A DNA stretch of 64,000 bases from Hyphomicrobiales bacterium (GTDB taxonomy: Bacteria; Pseudomonadota; Alphaproteobacteria; Rhizobiales; Beijerinckiaceae). The first letter of the stretch is position 1, and each line of letters begins with the position of its first letter. Of the stretch, positions 53,037 through 62,178 are shown one piece after another. The notes below the pieces were generated by a model. That model did not search any database and was not told where the DNA came from. It saw nothing but the letters and a program-made list of their open reading frames with translations. The stretch is from NCBI GenBank assembly GCA_016716745.1, contig JADJVD010000010.1:1-64000 (forward strand), given 5' to 3'. The translations under genes were made by a program, and so were the position numbers.

Positions 53037-53231
53037 ATGGGCGACGTGCTGAGACTCATTCCACGCGACGGGCCGCACAAGCGCACGCCCGCGCCGTCGC
53101 ATGAAACGGGACAGCTCCTGCTCTATACCGGCGTCTGGCGCGAGCATTACGCCAGCGAGCCGCCGGCGCCCCAGCCGGCGCCGCGCAAGAAGGTCGCCGC
53201 TCCCGGGAAACGCGCCAAGAAGCGCGCCTGA
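53037..53231 (+). CDS. Small basic protein of unknown function
   Basis: A 64-aa ORF MGDVLRLIPRDGPHKR... with an acidic-aromatic middle (LLLYTGVWREHYASEPP) and a Lys/Arg/Pro-rich end (APRKKVAAPGKRAKKRA). ATG 53037 has GAGG upstream; an in-frame ATG at 52989 would add 16 residues. No family recognised. Divergent from DUF2336 and abutting the DUF1254 gene convergently. Confidence 0.5.
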   Translation: MGDVLRLIPRDGPHKRTPAPSHETGQLLLYTGVWREHYASEPPAPQPAPRKKVAAPGKRAKKRA

Positions 53232-53234
53232 CCC

Positions 53235-53813
53235 TCAACCGCCTTCGACGCCGCACAGAACGGCGCGAAGACGGGCCGCCGCCTCTTCCGCCTGACCGGG
53301 CGTGGACGCCAGAGACCGCATGTAGACGAAGCCTTCGCGCGTCGGCGAGACGAGCCGCCTGTCCGCGGGCGCGCTATCTTCCGGGTCCTGCGCTTCGGCC
53401 GAGTCGAGCTGGTCCTGCGTGTAGACGACGACGTCGATCGCCCCGCGCAGCGCCGCGCGATCCGTCATGGCGTAGAAGGCGACATTGTCGCGCGTGTGAA
53501 ACGAGAACGAGACGAACTCGTCGCCCGCGATCTGCGCGCCGAGCCGCAGCGGGCCGTCGGCGAGATCGTAGCGGCACACCGCGATGGCCGCCGCCGGATC
53601 GTTGAAGGTCGACAGCTCGCGCCCGGGCCGCGCCGGCGCGATGGGGATCACCGTCGCGCGCGGCCCCAGCCCCTCGATGCGCGCGAAGGCGTCGCGCGGC
53701 GACACCTCCGGCATGATGAGGATCGTCGCGATATGCACGATCCCGGCGACCATCAGCGTCGCCGCGATCCAGGGCGCGGCGGCCCGGAGGCGAGCCAGCC
53801 GCCTCACAGGCAT
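53235..53813 (-). CDS. DUF1254 membrane-anchored protein
   Basis: A 192-aa protein with one N-terminal membrane helix (AAPWIAATLMVAGIVHIATILIMP) and a DUF1254-like domain: RDAFARIEGLGPRATVIPIAPARPG, AVCRYDLADGPLRL, FVSFSFHTRDNVAFYAMTDRAALRG and FVYMRSLASTPGQ. Function unknown. Its ATG lies ten bases inside the end of the DUF1214 gene, so the pair is co-translated; elsewhere these two domains are often fused in one protein. Confidence 0.78.
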   Translation of the reverse strand: MPVRRLARLRAAAPWIAATLMVAGIVHIATILIMPEVSPRDAFARIEGLGPRATVIPIAPARPGRELSTFNDPAAAIAVCRYDLADGPLRLGAQIAGDEFVSFSFHTRDNVAFYAMTDRAALRGAIDVVVYTQDQLDSAEAQDPEDSAPADRRLVSPTREGFVYMRSLASTPGQAEEAAARLRAVLCGVEGG

Positions 53814-54388
53814 TGCTCGCGCAGGAGCTGCGGCAGCGCGTCCGCCTGCAACGTCGCGGCGGCGGCGGCGGAAGGCGTGTCGTAGAGGCGCAGGGTCAGC
53901 GCGAAGCGTCGGTCCGCCGGCGCGGGCAACCAGGCGCCGGCGCGCGCCGTGGGCGCGACGACGATCTCGAAGCCGCCGGTCTCCTCGCGCACGATTTCGG
54001 TGGAGGTGAAGCCGTAGCGCCGCGCCTCGTTCTCGACGAGGCGGCCTTGCTGGTCTGTCAGCGTCAACGTCCAGAATCGGGCCGGCGGCGTCGGGCCCTT
54101 GACGCGATAGACGCAGGCGCCGTCGAGCTTGGCGCCGGAGGCGTCGGCGCGGGCGACGAAGACAAGCCCCTCGGCCAGGTCGAACGGCGTCTCGCCGGCG
54201 CGCGCCAGCGCGGCCGCGGCGTAAGGATCGCGCGCGCGCGAGGCGAGGCGCGGCGCGGCGACCCAGGGGCCCGCCGCCACCAGATCGAAGGCGACGCCAT
54301 TGCGCAGCGCCGCCCAGCTCGTCGCAAAGCCGAGCCCGGCGCCAATCGCGAGCACAAGCAGAATCCGGACGAGAAGTTGCGGCCGCAC
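53804..54388 (-). CDS. DUF1214 membrane-anchored protein
   Basis: A 194-aa protein with an N-terminal membrane helix (LLVRILLVLAIGAGLGFATSW) and a DUF1214 domain: DPYAAAALARAGETPFDLAEGLVFVAR, CVYRVKGPTPPARFWTLTLTDQQGRLVENEARRYGFTS and FALTLRLYDTPS. GTG 54388 is the start that keeps only the membrane helix before the domain. Coupled with the following DUF1254 gene. Divergent from the FAD oxidoreductase. Confidence 0.78.
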   Translation of the reverse strand: MRPQLLVRILLVLAIGAGLGFATSWAALRNGVAFDLVAAGPWVAAPRLASRARDPYAAAALARAGETPFDLAEGLVFVARADASGAKLDGACVYRVKGPTPPARFWTLTLTDQQGRLVENEARRYGFTSTEIVREETGGFEIVVAPTARAGAWLPAPADRRFALTLRLYDTPSAAAAATLQADALPQLLREQCL

Positions 54389-54558
54389 CCAATGATCCCG
54401 AAAATATCGCAAGCGAAAACGCGGCGACCCTAGGCCGATCCGCCGCGCCGACGCAATGGCGGCGCGCCGGACGCGGGGCGGCGATGCGCGCGCGGACCTT
54501 GGCGGCGGCGCGCGCGTGCACGACACTCGCCGGCGGACCGACACGCCGGACGATTGCG

Positions 54559-55713
54559 ATGGGCGAGACGACGGACTTCCTGATCATCGGCGGCGGCGTC
54601 ACCGGCGTGGCGGCGGCGCTGGCGCTTGCGGAAGCGGGCGCGCGCGTGCGGCTGATCGAGCGGTCGCGGCTTGCGGCGATGGGCTCGGGCTGGACGCTCG
54701 GCGGCGTGCGCCAATCCGGCCGCCACCCCGCCGAACTGCCGCTGGCGCGCGCGGCGGTGGAGCGCTGGAGCGCGCTCGACGCGCGGCTCGGCGGCCGGCC
54801 CGGCTATCGCAAGCGCGGCAATCTGCGCCTCGCCCGCACCGACGCGGAGGCCGAGATCATCGCCGCGCTGGTGCGCGATCAGGCGCGCGCCGGACTCGAG
54901 ATCGACTATCTCGACGGGGCCGCGGCGCGCGCGCTGGCGCCGGCGCTGTCGCCCGCCATCGTCGCGGCGAGCTTCTGTCCCGGCGACGGCCACGCCGATC
55001 CGATCAATGCGGTGACCGCGCTCGCCGACGAGGCGGCGCGCCTCGGCGCGCGGATCGACAGCGGCGTCGAGGCGACGGCCCTGATCTCGCGCGGCGACCG
55101 CGTGATCGGCGCGCAGACGAGCGAGGGAGCGATCGAGGCGCAGAGCGTGATCGTCGCCTGCGGCGTCGGCGCGCCGCGTCTGCTTTCGCCGCTCGAACTG
55201 CCGCTGCCGCTGGCGTTGAAGATCGTGCTGGTTCTGCAAACCGTACCGGTCGCCCCGATGTTCGAGCAGGTGTTCGGCGTCGCCAACGCCGATTGCGCGG
55301 GCCGTCAGGAAATCGACGGGCGCTTGCGCGTGACGACCGGCATCGGCGACTGGCCGCATGCGCGCGAGGCGTGGAGCGAGGACGCATTGCAGCCGCGCGC
55401 GCGGGACGTCGCCGCGCTGATCGCGCGCGCCGGCGCCATTCTGCCCGCGCTGCTCGACGCGGGCGTCGCGCGCGTGTGGGGCGGACTGATCGACCTGACG
55501 CCGGACGGCCTGCCGGCGCTCGACGCGCCCCGCCCCGGCCTCGTCGTCGCCAGCGGCTTCTCGGGCCACGGCTTCGGCATCGGGCCGATCAGCGGCGAGA
55601 TCGTCGCCGACCTTGCGCTCGGGCGCGCATCGCGCTTCGATCTGGCGCCGTTCCGCCTCGCGCGCTTCGCCGCACACGAAGGCGCGCAGGCGCCGCTGAC
55701 ACTCCACGGATGA
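54559..55713 (+). CDS. FAD-dependent oxidoreductase (DAO family)
   Basis: A 384-aa D-amino-acid-oxidase-like enzyme that oxidises a C-N bond of a small amine or amino acid. The FAD site is FLIIGGGVTGVAAALALAEAGARVRLIER near the N-terminus; later GHADPINAVTALADEAARLGA, VIVACGVGAPRLL, and the C-terminal LVVASGFSGHGFGIGPISGE complete the fold. Substrate unknown: sarcosine, glycine or opine-type substrates are all possible. ATG 54559; 16 bases upstream of an SDR gene, probably one unit. Confidence 0.83.
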   Translation: MGETTDFLIIGGGVTGVAAALALAEAGARVRLIERSRLAAMGSGWTLGGVRQSGRHPAELPLARAAVERWSALDARLGGRPGYRKRGNLRLARTDAEAEIIAALVRDQARAGLEIDYLDGAAARALAPALSPAIVAASFCPGDGHADPINAVTALADEAARLGARIDSGVEATALISRGDRVIGAQTSEGAIEAQSVIVACGVGAPRLLSPLELPLPLALKIVLVLQTVPVAPMFEQVFGVANADCAGRQEIDGRLRVTTGIGDWPHAREAWSEDALQPRARDVAALIARAGAILPALLDAGVARVWGGLIDLTPDGLPALDAPRPGLVVASGFSGHGFGIGPISGEIVADLALGRASRFDLAPFRLARFAAHEGAQAPLTLHG

Positions 55714-55729
55714 AATTGCGAGGCGCTCC

Positions 55730-56443
55730 ATGCTCGACCCGAAAGGCCGCGTCATCCTCGTCTCCGGCGCGAGCCGGGGCATCGGTCTGGCCATTGCGAC
55801 GAAGCTGCTCGACAAGGGTTACGGCGTCTCGCTCGGCCTGCGCGATGCGGCGCGCGCGCCGGCCGCGCTCGCCGGGGTCGATCCCGCGCGGCTGCATCTG
55901 GCGCGCTATGTCGCGGAGGATCGCGCGAGCCATGCGCAATGGGTCGAGTCGGCGCTGGCGCGCTACGGGCGCATCGACGGCCTCGTCAACAACGCCGGCG
56001 TCGACGCGCGCACCAGCCTGCGCGACGACGACGAGGCGGGGCTCGACCGCGCCTATGCGATCAACGTGAAGGCGCCCTTCAACATGATCCGCCTCGCGCT
56101 GCCGCATCTGGAGGCGAGCGGGGCGGGCCGCATCGTCAACGTCGCCTCGATGTCCGGCAAGCGCGTGCGCAACGACAATGTCGCCTATGCGATGAGCAAG
56201 TTCGCGCTCGTCGCGATGACGCATGCGGCGCGACGCACGGGCTGGGAGAAAGGCGTGCGCGCGACCGCGCTCTGCCCCTCCTTCGTGCGCACCGACCTGA
56301 CGGCGGACGCGACCAAGATCCCGCGCGATCAGATGACCGATCCGGCCGATCTCGCCGAACTCGCCGTCACGATCATTGGCCTGCCGAACACGGCGAGCGT
56401 CGCCGAGTTGCTCGTCAACTGCCGGCTCGAAGACATGCTGTGA
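55730..56443 (+). CDS. Short-chain dehydrogenase/reductase
   Basis: A 237-aa SDR using NAD(P)H. Cofactor loop GASRGIG (13-19), NNAG in VNNAGVDARTSL, catalytic Ser in NVASMSGKRVRND and the YxxxK pair in AYAMSKFAL. Follows the FAD oxidoreductase closely (16 bases), suggesting sequential steps on one substrate. Convergent with the acyl-CoA dehydrogenase pair. Confidence 0.86.
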   Translation: MLDPKGRVILVSGASRGIGLAIATKLLDKGYGVSLGLRDAARAPAALAGVDPARLHLARYVAEDRASHAQWVESALARYGRIDGLVNNAGVDARTSLRDDDEAGLDRAYAINVKAPFNMIRLALPHLEASGAGRIVNVASMSGKRVRNDNVAYAMSKFALVAMTHAARRTGWEKGVRATALCPSFVRTDLTADATKIPRDQMTDPADLAELAVTIIGLPNTASVAELLVNCRLEDML

Positions 56444-56450
56444 GCGCGCC

Positions 56451-57560
56451 TCAGCCGGCGCGCGCATATTCCTTCAGCCAATAGTCCGTATCGCCGAACA
56501 ACCGCTCGATGGCGGCGAGGCGACGGAAATAATGGCTCACCGCATATTCGTCCGTCATGCCGACGCCGCCATGCAGCTGGATCGCCTTCTGGCCGACGAG
56601 GCGCGCGCAGCGATTGATCGTCGCCTTCGCCGCCGCCACCGCGCGCATGCGCGTGCGGGCGTCGGGATCGAGGCAGCGCGCGGCGGCCAGAATGGCGGCG
56701 GACCACGCCTCCTCGCTCGCCACGAACATATCGACGCAGGCGTGCTGCAACGCCTGAAACGAGCCGATGGGGCGACCGAATTGCTGGCGCGTCTTCAGAT
56801 AGTCGGCGGTCAGCGCCACGGTCTGACGCATCGCGCCGACAGCCTCTGCGGCGAGGCCCGCCACCGCCACGTCGCGGGCGCGCGCGACGGCCGCCGTCGC
56901 GTCGGCGCCGATGCGCGCATCCGCGCCGAGCTTCACATCGTCGACGAGGAGCGTCGCCACCGGCGTTCCGTCGTAGCCGCGTTCGCGCTGAACGAGGAGG
57001 CCGGGCGCATCGGCGGGAACGGCGAACAGCGCGAGGCCGTCGTCGAGCCGCGCGGAGACGAGAAACACATCCGCCGCGCCCCCGCCGCACATCGCCGTCT
57101 TGGCGCCGTCGAGCGCAAAGCCGGCGCCCTGCCTGCGCGCGCGCGTTCCCGGCGCGGACAGATCGTAGCGCGCCGCGCGCTCATACAGCGCCGGCGCGAA
57201 GATGCGCTCGCCGGAGGCAAGATCTGGCAGGAGCGCGGCCGAGGCCGCCGCGTCGCCCGCCGACTCGATCAGCGTCGCGGCGACAATCGCACTCGCCAGA
57301 ACGGGTTCGAGCACGAGGCCCTTGCCGAGCGGCTCGAGCGCGGCGAGCGCGTCGACGGGCGTTCCGCCGAGGCCGCCCTGCGCCTCGGGAACGAGCAACG
57401 CCGTCAGGCCGAGGCCGGCGAGATCGCTCCATATCGCGCGGCTCCAGCCGGGCTCCTGCGCGATGATCTTGCGACGCGCGTCGAAATCGTAACGGTCCGC
57501 GACGAAGCGCTCGACCGTCTGGCGCAGAAGCTGCTGCTCTTCGGTGAAATCGAAATCCAC
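56451..57560 (-). CDS. Acyl-CoA dehydrogenase, second subunit or paralogue
   Basis: A 369-aa flavoenzyme of the acyl-CoA dehydrogenase family. DFDFTEEQQLLRQTVERFVADRYDF opens the N-terminal helical domain; LVPEAQGGLGGTPVDALAALEPLGKGL and the C-terminal RQQFGRPIGSFQALQHACVDMF and VGQKAIQLHGGVGMTDEYAVSHYFRRL follow. GTG start 57560. It lies 18 bases behind a longer dehydrogenase on the same strand; such pairs can form two-subunit (alpha2-beta2) enzymes for branched or ring-bearing acyl-CoA. Substrate unknown. Confidence 0.85.
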   Translation of the reverse strand: MDFDFTEEQQLLRQTVERFVADRYDFDARRKIIAQEPGWSRAIWSDLAGLGLTALLVPEAQGGLGGTPVDALAALEPLGKGLVLEPVLASAIVAATLIESAGDAAASAALLPDLASGERIFAPALYERAARYDLSAPGTRARRQGAGFALDGAKTAMCGGGAADVFLVSARLDDGLALFAVPADAPGLLVQRERGYDGTPVATLLVDDVKLGADARIGADATAAVARARDVAVAGLAAEAVGAMRQTVALTADYLKTRQQFGRPIGSFQALQHACVDMFVASEEAWSAAILAAARCLDPDARTRMRAVAAAKATINRCARLVGQKAIQLHGGVGMTDEYAVSHYFRRLAAIERLFGDTDYWLKEYARAG

Positions 57561-57578
57561 GACCGCCTCCCGCGCCGT

Positions 57579-58784
57579 TCAGAGACCGAGCACGGTCTGG
57601 GCGATGATGTTCTTCTGAATCTCGTTCGAGCCGCCATAGATCGTCGTCTTGCGCAGCGTCAGATATTCGGCCGCCACCGGCGTCGCCGCGGCGGCCGCGT
57701 CGTCGCGATTGCCGGCGACCTCGCCGACCATCCTGTCGCGATCGAAGGGCATCGCGTTCTCGCCCATCGCCTGCATGGCGAGTTCGGAAATCGCCTGGCC
57801 GATCTCGGTGCCGCGCAGCTTCAGGATCGAGGCCGCCGGCCCCGGCCCGCGCCTGTCGCCCTTCGCATCTTCCGAGATGACGCGCAGATTGGTGATTTCG
57901 AGAATGTCGAGCGCGATCTCGGCCTCGGCGAGGCGCGCGGCGAACAGCGGATCGGCGAGCGCGGGCGCGCCGTCGATCGTCTCACGCGCGGCGAGCTCCT
58001 TCAGATCGGCGACGGCGCGGCGCGACAGGCCGACGCCGGCAATGTTGGTGCGCTCGTGGCCGAGCAGATATTTGGCGTAGGTCCAGCCCTTGTTCTCCTC
58101 GCCGACGCGCAGCGAAACGGGAACCTCGACATCGTCGAGAAACACCTCGTTCACTTCGCAGCCGCCGTCCATCAGCCTGATCGGGCGCACCGTGACGCCT
58201 TTCGAGCGCATGTCGATCAGCAGGAAGGAGATGCCGGCCTGCGGCTTGGCCGCCGCGTCCGTGCGCACCAGGCAGAACATCCAGTCCGCATATTGCGCCA
58301 TCGTCGTCCACGTCTTCTGGCCGTTGACGACATAGACGTCGCCGCGCCGTTCCGCGCGCGTGCGCAGCGAGGCGAGATCCGAGCCCGATCCCGGCTCGGA
58401 ATAGCCCTGGCACCACCAGTCCTCGCCCGACATGATGGCCGGCAGGAAGCGTTGCTGCTGCTCGGGCGAACCGAACGCCATCAGCACGGGGGCGACCATC
58501 TTGAGCCCGAACGGCAGGAGGCGCGGCGCGCCGGCCATGGCGCATTCCTCGTCGAAAATGAATTGCCGCACCGGCGTCCAGCCCGGCCCGCCGAAGGCCT
58601 TCGGCCAGCTCGGCGCGCCCCAGCCCTGTCTGTGCAGCGCCTTCTGCCAGCCCTGCATGTCGTGCTTGTCGAGCTCGAAGCCGCCGAGCACCTTGCGGCG
58701 AGTCGCCTCCGGCAAAGCCGCGGCGACGAAGGCGCGCACCTCCCCACGAAAGGCCTCGTCGGCGTCGTCGTAGCTCAGGTTCAT
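57579..58784 (-). CDS. Acyl-CoA dehydrogenase
   Basis: A 401-aa acyl-CoA dehydrogenase catalysing the first step of beta-oxidation. WCQGYSEPGSGSDLASLRTRAERRGD and VNGQKTWTTMAQYADWMFCLVRTD are the FAD/substrate loops; the end is KTTIYGGSNEIQKNIIAQTVLGL. Gly stands where many members have the C-terminal catalytic Glu (YEG), so the base must come from elsewhere, as in the long-chain/steroid two-subunit group. First of a two-gene unit with the 369-aa paralogue. Confidence 0.87.
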   Translation of the reverse strand: MNLSYDDADEAFRGEVRAFVAAALPEATRRKVLGGFELDKHDMQGWQKALHRQGWGAPSWPKAFGGPGWTPVRQFIFDEECAMAGAPRLLPFGLKMVAPVLMAFGSPEQQQRFLPAIMSGEDWWCQGYSEPGSGSDLASLRTRAERRGDVYVVNGQKTWTTMAQYADWMFCLVRTDAAAKPQAGISFLLIDMRSKGVTVRPIRLMDGGCEVNEVFLDDVEVPVSLRVGEENKGWTYAKYLLGHERTNIAGVGLSRRAVADLKELAARETIDGAPALADPLFAARLAEAEIALDILEITNLRVISEDAKGDRRGPGPAASILKLRGTEIGQAISELAMQAMGENAMPFDRDRMVGEVAGNRDDAAAAATPVAAEYLTLRKTTIYGGSNEIQKNIIAQTVLGL

Positions 58785-58878
58785 CTCGCGCTCCCGATGA
58801 GGCTTGCCCGATGAGGCTTGCGGCCATTCGCGGAAAGGCTAGCCTCGCAGGCCGCAAGGTCAACCGCCGGACGACGCG

Positions 58879-59307
58879 ATGCCGCAGAGCCAGACGCGCT
58901 TTTTTGGATTGAGAATCCCATTCGCCGCCCATTGCGGCGTCGAGCCGGTGCGCATGGGCGGCGGGCAGGCGGAGTTCCGCGTCGCGCTCGACGGGCGGCA
59001 CGAGAACAGTCTCGGCATGGCGCATGGCGGCTTGCTGCTGACGCTGCTCGACATGGCGCTGGCGAGCGCGGCGCGCTCGACGCTGCCGGACGATTCCACC
59101 GTGGTGACGGTCGACATGCAATCGGCCTTCATGGCGCCGGCGCGCGGCGTGCTGACGGCGCAGGGGCGCGTGGCGAAGGCGGGCCGCTCGATCATCTTCG
59201 CCGAGGGCGAGGTGCGCGATGCGGCCGGCGACATCTGCGCGCGCGCCACCGGCGTGTTCCGCGCCACCGCCAAACGTCTCGACAAGCCGGCCGGCGGCGA
59301 CGCCTGA
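58879..59307 (+). CDS. PaaI-family hot-dog thioesterase
   Basis: A 142-aa hot-dog thioesterase, probably hydrolysing acyl-CoA. Active-site regions are ENSLGMAHGGLLLTLLDMALASAA (H-G-G and the acidic residue of the long helix), VVTVDMQSAFMAPARG and SIIFAEGEVRDAAG. Its neighbours (acyl-CoA dehydrogenases, divergent) support an acyl-CoA role. Followed 32 bases later by the flavin oxidoreductase. Confidence 0.85.
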   Translation: MPQSQTRFFGLRIPFAAHCGVEPVRMGGGQAEFRVALDGRHENSLGMAHGGLLLTLLDMALASAARSTLPDDSTVVTVDMQSAFMAPARGVLTAQGRVAKAGRSIIFAEGEVRDAAGDICARATGVFRATAKRLDKPAGGDA

Positions 59308-59339
59308 GTCCCTTTTCCCTTTCTGCAACGGACGCCCCG

Positions 59340-60299
59340 ATGCCCCTGCCCGCGATTCTGGCCGACACTCTCGCCCTGCCCGTGATCGGCGCTCCGCTGT
59401 TCATCGTCTCCAATCCCGATCTCGTCGTCGCGCAGTGCCTCGCCGGAATCGTCGGATCGATGCCGGCGTTGAACGCGCGGCCGGCCGAGCAGCTCGAGGA
59501 TTGGCTGACGACGATCGACGCCGCGCTGGCGCAGGCGCGCGCGGCGCGGCCGCACGCCAGGATCGCACCCTACGCGATCAACCAGATCATCCACCCGACC
59601 AACGAGCGGCTGGCGCACGATCTCGACGTCTGCGAGCGCCACCGCGTTCCGATCATCATCACCAGCCTGTCGGCCCCGACGCAGATCGCGCCGCGCGTGC
59701 ACGGCTGGGGCGGGATCGTCTTTCACGACGTCATCAGCGTTCGGCACGCGAAGAAAGCCATCGAGGCGGGCGTCGACGGGCTGATCCTCGTTTGCGCGGG
59801 CGCGGGCGGCCATGCCGGCATGCTGTCGCCCTTCGCACTGGTGGAGGAGGTGCGGCGCTTCTGGGATGGGCCGATCGCGCTGTCCGGCGCCATCGCGACG
59901 GGGCGCGGCGTGCTCGCCGCGCAGGCGATGGGCGCGGACCTCGCCTATATCGGCACGCGCTTCGTCGCCACGCACGAGGCGCGCGCGAGCGAGGCCTACA
60001 AGCAGATGATCGTCGACTCGGCGGCGGCCGACATCGTCTACTCGCCGACCTTCACCGGCGTCGCCGGCAACTATCTGCGCGGCTCCATCGTCGCCGCGGG
60101 GCTCGACCCGGACAATCTGCCGGTCCGCGACAAGAGCGCGATGAATTTCGCCGGCGCGGGCGGCGCGAAGGCGAAGGCCTGGCGCGACATCTGGGGCGCG
60201 GGACAGGGCGTCGGCGCCATCGACGAGGTGCTCGGCGCGGGCGAGGTCGTCGCGCGGATGATCGCGGAATACGCCGAAGCGAAGAAGCGGCTCGCCTGA
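59340..60299 (+). CDS. Nitronate monooxygenase-like flavoprotein
   Basis: A 319-aa FMN enzyme of the nitronate monooxygenase / 2-nitropropane dioxygenase family (also including FabK-type reductases). TIM-barrel landmarks: LPVIGAPLFIVSNPDLVVAQCLAGIVGSMPALNAR, APYAINQI, VHGWGGIVFHDV, DGLILVCAGAGGHAG with the catalytic His, PIALSGAIATGRGVLAAQAMGADLAYIGTRF (FMN phosphate binding). In acyl-CoA degradation clusters these enzymes often act as enoyl reductases or protect against nitronates; which applies here is open. Confidence 0.83.
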   Translation: MPLPAILADTLALPVIGAPLFIVSNPDLVVAQCLAGIVGSMPALNARPAEQLEDWLTTIDAALAQARAARPHARIAPYAINQIIHPTNERLAHDLDVCERHRVPIIITSLSAPTQIAPRVHGWGGIVFHDVISVRHAKKAIEAGVDGLILVCAGAGGHAGMLSPFALVEEVRRFWDGPIALSGAIATGRGVLAAQAMGADLAYIGTRFVATHEARASEAYKQMIVDSAAADIVYSPTFTGVAGNYLRGSIVAAGLDPDNLPVRDKSAMNFAGAGGAKAKAWRDIWGAGQGVGAIDEVLGAGEVVARMIAEYAEAKKRLA

Positions 60300-60306
60300 G
60301 CCGCGC

Positions 60307-61582
60307 TCACTTGTAGACGAGATCGCGCAGGAACAGCGAGAGCTGCGGCACGTAGGTGATGACCATCAGGCAGGTGAGCACCACCAGCACGAAGGGCAGA
60401 AGCTGACGGACGATGCGGTCCAGCGAGATGCGCGCCACGGTGCAGGCGGCGAACAGGTTCACGCCGAAGGGCGGCGTGATCATGCCGAGCGCCAGGTTCA
60501 CCACCATGATCAGGCCGAAATGCACCGGATCGATGCCGAAATGCTGCGCCACGGGCGCGAGGATCGGCGCCAGAACGATGATCGCCGCGCTCGTCTCGAT
60601 GAACATGCCGATGACGAACAGCGCAGCGTTGACGCCGAGCAGGAACCAGCCCGGCGATTGCAACACGCTTTGCAGCCACAGGCCGATCGCCTCCGGCACG
60701 CCGGCGCGCGTGATGAGGAAGGCGAACAGGCCGGCGTTGGCGATGATGAACATGATCACCGCAGAGGACAGCGCCGACTTGCGCAGGATGGCGTAGAGAT
60801 CCGCGATCGCGATCTCGCGATAGACGAACATGCCGACGATCAGCGCGTAGAACACGGCGACCGCGGACGCCTCCGTCGGCGTGAACACGCCGCCGTAAAT
60901 GCCGCCGAGAATGATCACCGGCATCATCAGCGCCCAGGCCGCCTGCCGCGTCGCGGCGAGGAGGCCGAGGCGCCCGTCGCCGTCGTTCTTGCCCCAAACC
61001 CCTGATCTTGCATTGCGCCCAGACGAACAGCATCAGCGCGCCGCCGATGAGCAGGCCGGGGCCGAAGCCGGCGATGAACAACTCGCCGATCGACACTTCC
61101 GCCGACACGCCGAACAGGATCATCGGGATCGAGGGTGGAATGATCACGCCAAGTTCGGCGCTGGTGGCCTGCAACGCGGCGGCGTAGGGCGTCGGATAGC
61201 CGTGGCGGATGAGCGCCGGGATGAGGATCGCGCCGATGGCGAAGGTCGTCGCCACCGACGAGCCGGAGACGGCGGCGAAGATCATGCAGGTGAGCACGCA
61301 GGTCATCGGCAGGCCGCCCTGCACGCCGCCGACGATGCTTTTCGCAAACTCGACGAGACGGCGCGAGATGCCGCCGGTCTCCATCAGATTGCCAGCGAGG
61401 ATGAAGAAGGGAATGGCCGCCAGCGGAAACTTGTTGATGGCGTTGAACATCTCCTTCACGGAGATGAGCATGTTGGCGTTCGCCACCTGAATGCCGAGCA
61501 CGGCGGACAGGCCGATCGACACGGCGACCGAGATGCTGAGCGCAAAGCACAGCACCATCGTCGCCACCATTGCGCCCGTCAT
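60307..61582 (-). pseudogene. dctM: TRAP transporter large permease DctM, frameshifted
   Basis: The 12-helix subunit of a tripartite ATP-independent periplasmic transporter driving Na+-coupled uptake of an organic acid. The first frame gives AINKFPLAAIPFFILAGNLM, CVLTCMIFAAVSGSSVATTFAIGAILIPAL and LGVIIPPSIPMILFGVSAEVSIGELF; after AQCKIRGL it derails. The second frame reads MMPVIILGGIYGGVFTPTEASAVAVFYALIVG and NLALGMITPPFGVNLF. The span has one base too many; removing one A from AAA at 60996-60998 restores RGWGKND and a 424-aa protein. Homopolymer location suggests sequencing error or recent slip. Confidence 0.9.
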
Positions 61583-61621
61583 GGCGTACCCGTCCGCATC
61601 GTCTGAGAAAGGAGCGCGCGG

Positions 61622-62116
61622 TCATTGCGCGGTTTCGAGTTCGAGGCGGCGCGGATCGATCAGATTGCCGATCACGCCGACCGCGGCGAACAGCCCGCCG
61701 ACCGGCATCGCCAGATAGGCCCAGAACATCGAGATCTCCTCGAGCCCGGCCATCGTCTGCACGCCGCCGCGCTTTGCGTAGTCCCAGCCCCACCACACGA
61801 TGACGGCGATCAACAGAAGCGCCGCGAAGGCGACCGCGTAATCGAGCGCGCGCCGCAGCGCCGGCGGGCTCCAGCGGTAGACGACGTCGACCGACACCAT
61901 CGCGCCCTGTCGGAAGGCCATCGGGATCGCCAGAAACACCATCCAGATCAGGCTGAAGCGGATCAGGACCTCGGTCCATTCCGCCGGCATCCGGAAGACG
62001 AAGCGCATCAGGATCTGGAACATGCCGAGCGAGGCGGCGAGCGCCAGCATCGCGCAGGCGAGCGCCATGGCGAGCGTCGTCGTCCAGCGTTCGAAGCGAA
62101 GGAAGGTCGATTTCAT
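61622..62116 (-). CDS. dctQ: TRAP transporter small permease DctQ
   Basis: The 4-helix subunit that links the binding protein to DctM. 164 aa with four hydrophobic segments (ALACAMLALAASLGMFQILMRF, IRFSLIWMVFLAIPMAFRQGA, YAVAFAALLLIAVIVWWGW, MFWAYLAMPVGGLFAAVGVIGNL) and the family's EWTEVLIRFSLIW motif. ATG 62116 is chosen; the frame is open further upstream but without family sequence. Lies between dctP and dctM, as usual. Confidence 0.88.
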   Translation of the reverse strand: MKSTFLRFERWTTTLAMALACAMLALAASLGMFQILMRFVFRMPAEWTEVLIRFSLIWMVFLAIPMAFRQGAMVSVDVVYRWSPPALRRALDYAVAFAALLLIAVIVWWGWDYAKRGGVQTMAGLEEISMFWAYLAMPVGGLFAAVGVIGNLIDPRRLELETAQ

Positions 62117-62178
62117 CGGGAATGCGCGGGCCTGAGCGAGAAGCGGGCGAGCCGGCGACGCGGCCCGCCCGCGTCGGA

